Source: Bacteroidota bacterium (GTDB lineage Bacteria; Bacteroidota; Bacteroidia; B-17B0; Aurantibacillaceae). Taken from it: 64,000 bases of DNA. The DNA lies in contig JAUXZS010000020.1 of the NCBI GenBank assembly GCA_030692515.1, forward strand, positions 651,218 to 715,217, given 5' to 3'. Position numbers and translations under genes: made by a program. Shown here piece by piece: positions 46,101 to 53,409 of this stretch (position 1 is the first letter of the stretch; every line of letters begins with the position of its first letter). The notes below the pieces were generated by a model. That model did no database searches. It saw only the letters and a program-made list of their open reading frames with translations, and was not told where the DNA came from.

Positions 46101-47196
46101 TAAATCCAGAACCAGTTGTAACAGCACTCCACGGACCAGAAGCCGCAGGTGCTTGCCACCATTGGTAAGTAATTCCCGTAAAAGAGTTTGAGCTCGTGTT
46201 TGAAACTACCGCTGTTGTATTTGGACAAATTGATGATGATGGACTAACTATTCCTGCATTTGGAGTTCCTGTACAAGCATTTGGCGGAGTCCAACGATAA
46301 ATTTGACCAGAAGTTGGTGCTAATGTAGAATTAAAGGCCGCGCTAGCATTATTTACTGTTCCGGCTGCTGAAGTTGCATAAGAAGTTGTAACTGTACGAT
46401 TATTAAAATCCGCATTGCTAGTTCCTCTTAAACCAATTTCACCTGTAAATGGATTTGAACTATTTGTTCCGCAATTTCCATAAACAACCTCCACTACACC
46501 TGTAGTTTCATATAATTTAATTTGACCAAAAATATAATCATTTAATCCGGTACTAGTGTTAGACCATCTTCCTAGTCGTCTAAATTGAATAGTGAAAATT
46601 TGATTTGGAGTAACACCTGATAGTTGATATGAAACCGACCCTTTAGCTCCAATTGAAGTACCGGCTGCTGTTGCATTTGCGGAAATGGTCATATTTCCAG
46701 CGCTAATTGCAGTAACTGTAGTATTAAGAGGAATACCAGTTCCAGTAATAGTATCGCCAACAACAAAATAATTTGATGCAGATGCATAAGTTAAATTAAC
46801 AACATTACTTCCAGATGTAGTGGTACAAGATTGAACGGGTCCTAATTGTAAATCGCGACTAAAAAAAGAAACAACGTTACTAGCGCTACCCGTACTAATT
46901 GGTGTGTAAGAACTAAACGGTGTAACAGTTCCCATACATATCCATCCGTTTATATTTAACGCAACTGAAGAATACGTAGTTCCATTAAAATTAAAATTAA
47001 ACCCAATTGGAATATTATTATAAACGTTATCGTCTTGGGTTCCTACAGCAATTGCAGTAGTAGTTGGTCCGCTAATTGGGATAGCATTATAAGTTCCACT
47101 TAGTTGAGTAAAACTATAAGCAGAAACTTGAGCATTTATGTTTAATCCAAAAAAGACTAAAAATACTCCTAGAATTGATTTTGTAAAGTTTTTCAT
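43192..47196 (-). CDS. T9SS type A surface protein with repeated GEVED modules
   Basis: A 1334-residue secreted protein with a signal peptide (1-22) and a type A T9SS sorting domain (about 1260-1334, IYPNPNSGNINVVIENSNG). The body contains an N-terminal beta domain followed by three GEVED-type modules, recognised by GSGETEDYFVTI and twice WGETEDYCINIVAG, and further Ig-like segments with PKD-like strings near the end. The second and third modules are near-identical and the DNA repeats with an exact spacing of 795 bases. Such proteins are usually adhesins or carbohydrate-binding scaffolds. Cysteines are frequent, suggesting disulfide-stabilised domains. No catalytic motif is seen. Confidence 0.9.
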   Translation of the reverse strand: MKNFTKSILGVFLVFFGLNINAQVSAYSFTQLSGTYNAIPISGPTTTAIAVGTQDDNVYNNIPIGFNFNFNGTTYSSVALNINGWICMGTVTPFSSYTPISTGSASNVVSFFSRDLQLGPVQSCTTTSGSNVVNLTYASASNYFVVGDTITGTGIPLNTTVTAISAGNMTISANATAAGTSIGAKGSVSYQLSGVTPNQIFTIQFRRLGRWSNTSTGLNDYIFGQIKLYETTGVVEVVYGNCGTNSSNPFTGEIGLRGTSNADFNNRTVTTSYATSAAGTVNNASAAFNSTLAPTSGQIYRWTPPNACTGTPNAGIVSPSSSICPNTTAVVSNTSSNSFTGITYQWWQAPAASGPWSAVTTGSGFNTPVLTTASLTTLTFYQLVITCTNSALSATTAVTSVNPNNPPSLCYCVTSLGGSGCTGDNITNVSILNTTFNNNSTCNNTPLNGTYTQFPISPSTTATLSAGVSYSLSVTTTANNIESVWIDYNQNGIYDPTEHTQICLTSVPNVATVAVFNVPTNATIGQTGMRVRTRGAGNPNGPTDPCTNFGSGETEDYFVTIAPATPCSGAPGANTAIASLTTVCPNGSVNLSLANSYTVGGLTYQWASATSSVGPYGAISGATMSAFTATNIIFPLWYNCVITCTNGPSSTTSSAVQVIVSGNPCQCAAYCSSNATSIADDEIFNVSIGTLNNTSSCATTGGPTSTLNLYSNYTGMVAAPNLVAGSNYTLDVTVGMCGTFGYSGIVTAYMDFNNNGVFTDPGELVYTSPYTAFAIAGTQVSTVITIPVTASPGITRMRIVEVESTVAQGPCGSFTWGETEDYCINIVAGTPCAGAPAANSAVTSATNVCPNGSANLSLSTSYTVGGLTYQWSTATNSVGPYTSVSGATLSTFSAANISVATWYQCIITCTNGPASTTSTPVQIMVGGSSCQCAAYCASFAGSTADDEIFNVSIGTLNNTSSCATTGGPTSTLNVYSNYAGIIAAPNLNTGSSYTLDVTVGQCGGFAYSGGVTVYMDFNQNGSFADPGEQVFVSASTSWAVAGTLVSTVVAIPATASLGITRMRVIAEEGNTGTGECATYTWGETEDYCINIVAGCSAPTITLAASQSTICNGASVNLIASGATTYTWSNAATTSSISVTPSVTTSYTVVGENTPGCPDTKTVNITVNASPTLSVSALPGFTICPGFSSTLTAVSSANNYTWSPGNFTTAAITVTPPISSVYNVVSTNSLGCSTNSNVTVFVVVCTGLAKNTVIDNNTFIYPNPNSGNINVVIENSNGNYVFEILDLAGRLVYKASLNKAESTLSIKEIANGMYTYKITSVNSKITIKEGKLIKE
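43919..45540. repeat. Tandem 795-bp coding modules in the GEVED protein
   Basis: Matching segments lie exactly 795 bases apart: AATAATCTTC blocks in phase at 43931, 44726 and 45521, and ACAACTTGA blocks at 44311 and 45106. 795 bases is 265 codons, so the frame is kept. The first two units are strongly similar along their length; the third agrees mainly around the GEVED motif. Confidence 0.85.
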
Positions 47197-47255
47197 TTTT
47201 TTGTTTTTTGTAAAAAATTATTTAGGTCGTTATAAAGAAATTCGAACTTGAAAGA

Positions 47256-47263
47256 CAAATATA
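47256..47263 (-). promoter_or_regulatory. Candidate -7 element for the GEVED protein gene
   Basis: TATATTTG on the minus strand matches TAnnTTTG, about 60 bases before the ATG at 47196. No -33 TTTG lies at the usual distance. The 195-base spacer is otherwise AT-rich, with long A and T runs just before the start codon. Confidence 0.4.
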
Positions 47264-47391
47264 GATAATTTATATTTTTAATCTTTAGATTTTTCAAAAA
47301 AAAGAGATTGTTTTTGTTTTTTCAATAGAAATTACAACTCTTAAAATATTCTAAAGAATTAAGAATTTGCATTACTTTAATCCAATAAAAC

Positions 47392-48033
47392 TTATTTTAA
47401 ATAATAGATGGGATGAGCTTCATTATACTTTCGAATGTATCTGAAAATTTGTTCTTTTTGTTTTCTACGACTTAGTTTTTTAAATTCATCATATAATAAT
47501 TTATCTCTACTAATTAATAATTCGGCCTCATTCATTTTAAACTCAGTAACTATTCCATCATAAAAATTTATTAAAAACTCTCGCACTTCTTGTCGCCTGC
47601 CCCCTGCAACACTTCCTGGATTATACATCGGGTCATAAAAACCAACACTGGTAACTTCAACTGTTGCAACCAAATAGCAAATAGAGCCAAAAACCGGAAC
47701 TCTATAAAAACTACCCTTATAATTTACATAAAGAGTTTTATTTTGAAAAAATCCCCAAATAGATTTTGTATTAGCACTTTTATTTATTTTATTATCAGCG
47801 TAACTAAAAGTTTCAGCATCAAGCGTTTTTCCAAGAAAATCTAGTTGATCTTTATTAATGGAAGAATTTATTTGTTCTTTTAAGATTCCTTTGTTATATC
47901 TAAAATCGTTATAGGTTAAAAAAACTGCGTCGGGAGTATTGTTATCCAATGATATAAGCACACTGTCTGTTTGAGCCAATGCAAGCCCCCCAAAAAACAA
48001 ACAAACTAAAATGGATACAATTTTTATATTCAC
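47392..48033 (-). CDS. Exported protein of unknown function
   Basis: A 213-residue protein with a clear signal peptide (MNIKIVSILVCLFFGGLALA, cleavage about residue 20) and no lipobox. Middle strands and the segment NKTLYVNYKGSFYRVPVFGS suggest a beta-rich mature domain followed by a charged helical C-terminus (EFKKLSRRKQKEQIFRYIRK). I do not recognise a family. It is divergent from the subtilisin gene, with 49 bases between the starts, and lies upstream of the GEVED gene on the same strand after 195 bases. Confidence 0.72.
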   Translation of the reverse strand: MNIKIVSILVCLFFGGLALAQTDSVLISLDNNTPDAVFLTYNDFRYNKGILKEQINSSINKDQLDFLGKTLDAETFSYADNKINKSANTKSIWGFFQNKTLYVNYKGSFYRVPVFGSICYLVATVEVTSVGFYDPMYNPGSVAGGRRQEVREFLINFYDGIVTEFKMNEAELLISRDKLLYDEFKKLSRRKQKEQIFRYIRKYNEAHPIYYLK

Positions 48034-48082
48034 AGCTACAAATGTCGCTTTTTTTCGCTAATTTTAATCAAAATACATTAAA

Positions 48083-50215
48083 ATGAAACTAAAACTTTTA
48101 TTAGGATTATTCTTCAATTCGCTGTTTTTATTTTCGCAAAACAAACACCTTAATAATTCAATTAAATACAGACTTTCAGAAGGAGATAACGCTATACATA
48201 CTGTTCTAGTAAAAGCTAGTGTTTCAAAATTAATTTTATCTCAAAAAGAATACAACTATAAATTTAATTATGCTTCAGGAGATATAGCTTCTATCTCTTG
48301 TAATTTATCTGGTCTATCTCAACTCATCGAAAAAAAAATTATTTCCTACGCAGAATTTATTGAACCAAGAAAGAGTTTAATGAATGACACAATGCTTGTT
48401 AAAAATAAAATCAAACCCGTAAAACTTGGCGCAGCACCATTACCAATGGCGTATGACGGAACAGGAATTGTTGTGGGAATAATTGATTCAGGAACCGATT
48501 TTTCTCATCCCGATTTTAAAGATGCTTTAGGAAATTCGAGAATAAAATTTTTATGGGATCAAGTACCCACTGCTGGTTCAACTATACCTCAACCTTACAA
48601 CTATGGAATTGAATGGACCGATACTCAAATAAACGCTAATCAATGTACACATAGTGATTTACCGCATTATGGGCACGGCACTCACGTTTCAGGCATAGCT
48701 GCTGGAAATGGATTAGCAACAGGCACACACGAGGGTATTGCCTCAAAAGCAGATATAGTTGTTGTTGCTTTAGATTTTAATAAAGTTGGGCCAACTATTG
48801 CTGACGCAGTGCAATACATTTTTAGTAAAGCAACTTTACTTGGAAAACCTTGCGTTATAAATGCAAGTGTGGGTGATTATTATGGTAGTCATGATGGAAC
48901 AGATTTTGAAGCAAAATTAATCCAAAACATGGTTCAAAATGTTCCAGGAAGAGTGCTAGTTGCCGCGGCCGGTAATGCAGGAAATATTAAACACCATGTT
49001 AAAACTCAACCACCATTAAATGACACTAGTTTTACATGGATTAAAAATAATAACGCAACCTTAAATTACTGGTGTTATGCCGATACAAATAATATTAAAA
49101 ACATTCAAATAAGTGTTGGTGCAAATAGAAATAATAATTTTAATCTCGGAAGAATTGGTTTTAAAAGTTATAATTACGGACTAACATCTATTCAAAGTGA
49201 TACACTAAAGTTTAATGGAAACAGAATTGGAATTGTAAAAACATCTGCCAGCATTAATGTAGATGGTGTTTATGAACTTTATTTAAAAATAATTGCCGAC
49301 ACTGTTGGACTAAAATGGCGTATTGAAAGCAAAGGGGTTGGTTTGCATGACTCTTGGAATTTTGATTTTATATCTTCAGGATTACCATCTTCTGCAAGTT
49401 ACCCATGGATAACAAAATATGTTTTACCTGATTTTAACAGTACAATCGTTTCTAGTTTTCAATGTTTAAACGATGTTATAACAGTGGCGAATTATGTAAA
49501 TTTAAACATGTATTATGACGTTAATAATACGCTTCAAAGCTGGGTAGCTCAATACCCTGGAGAGGTTACAAATAATTTAGCCCCTAGTAGTAGTTGGGGG
49601 CCAACACGAGATAATAAACAAAAACCAGATATTGCAGCAACCGGCGCGGGTGTGTTTAGTGCAATGGCACTTGGCATGCAAACAAATTTAATAACTAACG
49701 CTCCGCAAGTTGTAGCTCAAGGAAGCGTGCATGTACAAGGCGGTGGAACATCTGCTGCATCTCCTGTTGTGGCGGGTTTAGCCGCGCTATATTTACAAAA
49801 AAATCCAACGGCAACTAGTATACAAGTTAAAAATGCAATTACAAATTGTGCATTTTCAGATTCTTATACTGGAACACTTTTACCAAATTATAAATGGGGA
49901 TATGGAAAACTGGATGGATTAGCAGCAATGACTTGTATTATTACAAATTTAAATCAGAATAATATTGGAAACAATAATATCAGCTATTATCCAAATCCGT
50001 TTTTAGACAACGTAACTTTTGAATTTGATAAAAATTTAGAAGGCAAAATTTTAATTTATTCTGTAGATGGCAAATTATTATTTGAAGATGTTGTAAACGG
50101 AAATTCTTATCAATTACAATCGTCAAAATTGAATGAAAAAAACTGTGGATTATTGTTTGTGAGAATAATTTCTCCAACAGAAAACATAACATTTAAATTA
50201 ATTCGTTCTAATTAA
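48083..50215 (+). CDS. Secreted subtilisin-like serine protease (S8) with T9SS type A sorting domain
   Basis: A 710-residue extracellular protease. Signal peptide about 1-18; a short propeptide-like region; S8 catalytic domain with Asp135 (GIIDSGTDFSHPDF), His198 (GHGTHVSG), oxyanion Asn298 (AAGNAG) and Ser557 (GGTSAASPVVAG). A beta-rich insertion of about 220 residues (310-525) separates the Asn and Ser motifs, as in cell-envelope proteases with a PA or jelly-roll insert. The C-terminal about 75 residues are a type A sorting domain (YYPNPFLDNVTFEF). All catalytic residues are present. prmC follows 3 bases after the stop. Confidence 0.94.
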   Translation: MKLKLLLGLFFNSLFLFSQNKHLNNSIKYRLSEGDNAIHTVLVKASVSKLILSQKEYNYKFNYASGDIASISCNLSGLSQLIEKKIISYAEFIEPRKSLMNDTMLVKNKIKPVKLGAAPLPMAYDGTGIVVGIIDSGTDFSHPDFKDALGNSRIKFLWDQVPTAGSTIPQPYNYGIEWTDTQINANQCTHSDLPHYGHGTHVSGIAAGNGLATGTHEGIASKADIVVVALDFNKVGPTIADAVQYIFSKATLLGKPCVINASVGDYYGSHDGTDFEAKLIQNMVQNVPGRVLVAAAGNAGNIKHHVKTQPPLNDTSFTWIKNNNATLNYWCYADTNNIKNIQISVGANRNNNFNLGRIGFKSYNYGLTSIQSDTLKFNGNRIGIVKTSASINVDGVYELYLKIIADTVGLKWRIESKGVGLHDSWNFDFISSGLPSSASYPWITKYVLPDFNSTIVSSFQCLNDVITVANYVNLNMYYDVNNTLQSWVAQYPGEVTNNLAPSSSWGPTRDNKQKPDIAATGAGVFSAMALGMQTNLITNAPQVVAQGSVHVQGGGTSAASPVVAGLAALYLQKNPTATSIQVKNAITNCAFSDSYTGTLLPNYKWGYGKLDGLAAMTCIITNLNQNNIGNNNISYYPNPFLDNVTFEFDKNLEGKILIYSVDGKLLFEDVVNGNSYQLQSSKLNEKNCGLLFVRIISPTENITFKLIRSN

Positions 50216-50218
50216 TGT

Positions 50219-51091
50219 ATGCGCATTGCCAGTAATTCTCTCTCTTCTTTAGTTTCTTTTTACCATTCAGAACTAAATTCTATTTATGATAGCGCTGAGA
50301 TTCAGGCAATTCTTGACTTAACACTTGAGCATTATTTAGGCTATTCAAAAACAGACATTATTACGAGAAAAAACGAAAACTTAAATCAAAGCGATTTATT
50401 AAAATTATATTTCTGTTGTAAAAAATTGAAAAATCATACTCCAATTCAATATATTTTAAACGAAGCTTGGTTTTACAATTTAAAATTTTTCGTTAACGAA
50501 CATGTTCTAATTCCAAGGCCAGAAACTGAAGAGTTAGTAGATTTAATCCTTAAAGAAAATAAAACAAGTTTATCTTTTTTAGATATTGGCACCGGTAGCG
50601 GTTGCATTCCTGTTGCTATAAAAATTAATCTTAAAAACTCTGTGGTTTATGCTTGTGATGTGAGTCCAGAGGCACTTACTGTCGCTAAAAAAAATGCTGT
50701 CTTACATAATACAGATACTCACTTTATAGAGTTGGATATACTTAATGAGAAAGAAAGTCAAGCTAAAATAACATCTTCAGTTGATGTAATCATTAGCAAT
50801 CCGCCATATATAAAATTTGACGAAAAGAATTTATTGAACAAACACGTAATTGATAACGAACCACACCTTGCTTTATTCGTAAACGGAGCTGATGATATTT
50901 TATTTTATAAAAAGATAATTGACTTGTGTGGTGAGAAATTAAATAATGGTGGGAAATTATATTTTGAATTAAATCCCCTTAGCGCGGAAGATGTTTTAAT
51001 TTATGCTCAAAAAAGTAACTTATTTAAAAGCACAGAACTCATCAAAGACATGAGCGGAAAAATGCGCTTTTTAAGAGCGACTAAAAACTAA
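50219..51091 (+). CDS. prmC: Release factor glutamine N5-methyltransferase PrmC
   Basis: PrmC methylates the glutamine of the GGQ motif in release factors RF1 and RF2. The 290 residues have an N-terminal helical domain (about 1-95) and a Rossmann methyltransferase domain with the SAM motif DIGTGSGCIPVAI (about 122-134) and the substrate motif SNPPY. The start at 50219 is the frame start; the overlapping ATG at 50215 is in another frame. The gene follows the subtilisin gene after 3 bases and overlaps nusB tail-to-tail by 4 bases. Confidence 0.93.
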   Translation: MRIASNSLSSLVSFYHSELNSIYDSAEIQAILDLTLEHYLGYSKTDIITRKNENLNQSDLLKLYFCCKKLKNHTPIQYILNEAWFYNLKFFVNEHVLIPRPETEELVDLILKENKTSLSFLDIGTGSGCIPVAIKINLKNSVVYACDVSPEALTVAKKNAVLHNTDTHFIELDILNEKESQAKITSSVDVIISNPPYIKFDEKNLLNKHVIDNEPHLALFVNGADDILFYKKIIDLCGEKLNNGGKLYFELNPLSAEDVLIYAQKSNLFKSTELIKDMSGKMRFLRATKN

Positions 51092-52026
51092 TTCTCTTTT
51101 AATCCCCTGCCCGTTTTCGAAATTTTGTTATCGCGTTTTAATTCGGCAATAATTTTATCTAACACACCATTTACAAACACTTTACTATTTGGCGTGCTAT
51201 ATTCTTTACTAATATCAATGTATTCGTTTAAAGATGCTTTAACAGGTACATTGGGAATATACATGATTTCAGCCAAAGCCATTTCCATTAATAACATATC
51301 CATATTAGCAATACGTTCTACATCCCAATTTTGTGTATGGCGCCCAATTAACTCTTCAAATTGTTGACGATAAATTATGGTTTTATTAAATAACAAACTC
51401 ATAAACTCCATGTCATCTTTTTCATCTTTCAAAAGCGAAATCAATTTAAACTCTCCATTAAATTCCTCAAAATTTCTAATTACAGAATTAAAGGCAACAA
51501 AAGTATCATCTGCCCAATGCATGTTTTTTTCTTCAAACAAAGATATCAAAACTTCATTTTCGCTTAAATGTTCAGTTATCATTGAAATAACAAAATCTCT
51601 TTCTTCTGCAATACTTGGAGTATCAGATTCCATGTAGGTTTTGTAAGCTTCTCCGTTTCTAATCTCAACAAATAATTTACGTACAACATCAAAATCATTT
51701 TGCCAAGAAATTTTTCTTTTTTCAAGATGAAATTTCAAATCTTTATTTTCGGAAATACCAACTAGTAAAGAGTTTTTTACAAATTTTAAGTTTGGATCTA
51801 AGTCGGCAGAATTTGGCAGACGTTTGTTTTTATTTTCGTCCATCATCACTAAAGCTACATGATGAATATCTCCAACTAAACTTAAAATAGATAAGTACAA
51901 TTCAAAAATTTTGTCAAGACTCTTAAACATCTCTCTCTCAAACATAGCTATATCAGCCTTTTCGTGTTGAAAAAACGAATACAACGACTGCATTACTTTT
52001 ATTCTTAAAAATCTTCTGTTTAACAT
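51088..52026 (-). CDS. nusB: Transcription antitermination factor NusB (long Bacteroidota form)
   Basis: NusB with NusE/S10 binds boxA RNA and supports antitermination of rRNA transcription. The classic helical NusB core is in the C-terminal half (about 190-312, with IANMDMLLMEMALAEIMYI and the following KASLNEYIDISKEYSTPNSK). The N-terminus carries an extra helical region typical for Bacteroidota, giving about 312 residues instead of about 140. I choose the ATG at 52026 (MLNRRFLRIK, the conserved start); a GTG at 52068 would add 14 residues encoded partly by an intergenic repeat and is unlikely. Confidence 0.93.
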   Translation of the reverse strand: MLNRRFLRIKVMQSLYSFFQHEKADIAMFEREMFKSLDKIFELYLSILSLVGDIHHVALVMMDENKNKRLPNSADLDPNLKFVKNSLLVGISENKDLKFHLEKRKISWQNDFDVVRKLFVEIRNGEAYKTYMESDTPSIAEERDFVISMITEHLSENEVLISLFEEKNMHWADDTFVAFNSVIRNFEEFNGEFKLISLLKDEKDDMEFMSLLFNKTIIYRQQFEELIGRHTQNWDVERIANMDMLLMEMALAEIMYIPNVPVKASLNEYIDISKEYSTPNSKVFVNGVLDKIIAELKRDNKISKTGRGLKEN

Positions 52027-52060
52027 AAAGCCACCAATTACAAATTCAACTTGGACTTTT

Positions 52061-52149
52061 TTAGCCACTAATTACACTAATTTACACTAAGCTATTTTCA
52101 ATCACTAATTAATTAAACTTTTTAAGCCACTAATTACACTAATTTACAC
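52061..52149. repeat. Direct repeat of 62-base period upstream of nusB
   Basis: The sequence GCCACTAATTACACTAATTT occurs at 52064 and again at 52126, with the following ACAC(T/C)AAGC(T/A)ATTTTC also shared; the period is 62 bases. A related fragment TCACTAATTA appears between the copies, and a further TTCACTAATTACAA overlaps the end of the leucine dehydrogenase gene at 52194. Confidence 0.8.
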
Positions 52150-52200
52150 CAAGCAATTTTCTATTATCAAATATCGCTTCGCTCATTTTTGTTTCACTAA

Positions 52201-53304
52201 TTACAATACGGCATTAATACGAGCTATTGCCTCAATACGTTGCTCAGCTAATCTATTTGCGGCCATATACGTTGGTATATTTTCTTTTTTAGCTAACTGA
52301 AATAAATTATAAGTTGTATCGTAAATTTTTTCTGCATGTGAAAGAGCGCGTTCTCTATTGTACCCTTCTAATTCATAATACACATTAATGATTCCACCAG
52401 CATTAACAACAAAATCGGGCGCGTATAAAATTCCACTTTTTGCAACCAAAGCGCCATGAACTTTTTCATCGGCTAATTGATTATTGGCAGCACCGCAAAT
52501 TATTTTACATTTTAATCTACTTAATGTATCACTATTAACGGTTGCTCCAAGAGCACAAGGCGCATAAATATCAATATCCATATCAAACATTTTATCTGCC
52601 GTAACAACTTCTACACCGTATTTTTCAGATACAATTTTCAAGCGTTCTTGGCTAATATCATTTATATAAACAATAGCTGCTTCTTTAACTAAATGGCTCA
52701 CTAAAACTTCACCAACATGGCCTATACCTTGTACTAAAACTTTTTTTCCACTTAAACTATCTTTACCCCAGACCTCTTTTGCGCTCGCTTTCATACTCAC
52801 ATAAACGCCATAAGCTGTAACTGGACTAGGATCACCGCTACCGCCCATATTTTCAGGTAAACCACTAACATGATCAGTTTCCATATTGATAATTTCCATG
52901 TCGCGACTTGTCATGGCAACATCTTCAGCGGTAATATATTTTCCACCTAAACTATCTACAAATTTTCCAAAACGACGAAGCAAGGCCTCACTTTTTAAAA
53001 CCTTTGCATCACCAATAATAACAGCTTTTCCACCACCTAGGTTTAAACCCGCAACGGATGATTTATATGTCATACCGCGCGATAAACGTAACACGTCTGT
53101 TAATGCTTCCATTTCGTTAGCATAATTCCACATACGTGTGCCGCCCAAAGAAGGACCAAGTACTGTGTTATGAATCGCAATAATAGCTTTTAGGCCGGTA
53201 GCATTATCATTACAGAATAAAATTTGTTCATGGTTATGCAAACTCATTTGAGCGATAACAGGATCTTTTGCTAAATCCGAATTTTTTAAAGTTGTAACTT
53301 CCAT
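52201..53304 (-). CDS. Leucine dehydrogenase (Glu/Leu/Phe/Val dehydrogenase family)
   Basis: A 367-residue NAD-dependent amino acid dehydrogenase. The catalytic lysine is in the dimer-of-motifs region GMTYKSSVAGLNLGGGKAVI (about 85-104), with the N-terminal anchor GPSLGGTRMWNY and the NAD-binding VQGIGHVGEVL (about 191-201). The short length and these segments indicate the leucine/phenylalanine/valine branch, not glutamate dehydrogenase (over 410 residues). It would deaminate branched-chain amino acids, complementing IlvE. Confidence 0.92.
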   Translation of the reverse strand: MEVTTLKNSDLAKDPVIAQMSLHNHEQILFCNDNATGLKAIIAIHNTVLGPSLGGTRMWNYANEMEALTDVLRLSRGMTYKSSVAGLNLGGGKAVIIGDAKVLKSEALLRRFGKFVDSLGGKYITAEDVAMTSRDMEIINMETDHVSGLPENMGGSGDPSPVTAYGVYVSMKASAKEVWGKDSLSGKKVLVQGIGHVGEVLVSHLVKEAAIVYINDISQERLKIVSEKYGVEVVTADKMFDMDIDIYAPCALGATVNSDTLSRLKCKIICGAANNQLADEKVHGALVAKSGILYAPDFVVNAGGIINVYYELEGYNRERALSHAEKIYDTTYNLFQLAKKENIPTYMAANRLAEQRIEAIARINAVL

Positions 53305-53326
53305 AATAGTTTGGTTTGAAGTGCCG

Positions 53327-53360
53327 CAAAGTTATAGTATTTTTTGGGATTTCAAGCAAA
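53327..53360 (-). promoter_or_regulatory. Candidate promoter of the leucine dehydrogenase gene
   Basis: On the minus strand TTTG (53360-53357), 22 bases, then TAACTTTG (53334-53327). The -7 is an exact TAnnTTTG match; the spacer is one to two bases longer than usual. The ATG at 53304 lies 23 bases after the element. Confidence 0.55.
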
Positions 53361-53397
53361 ACAAAGTTCAAATAATGACGTTATAAATAATTAAAAT

Positions 53398-53405
53398 TAA
53401 CTTTG
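53398..53405 (+). promoter_or_regulatory. Candidate -7 element of the ABC exporter gene, implying a leaderless mRNA
   Basis: TAACTTTG is an exact TAnnTTTG match ending four bases before the GTG start at 53410, so the predicted RNA would begin at or beside the start codon. No -33 TTTG is found at standard spacing. Confidence 0.4.
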
Positions 53406-53409
53406 TACC

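Noticed and set aside
52061..52149. CRISPR-like array (two repeats with a spacer)
   Set aside because: There are only two copies, with a 62-base period, no further repeats and no cas genes; it is an intergenic direct repeat.
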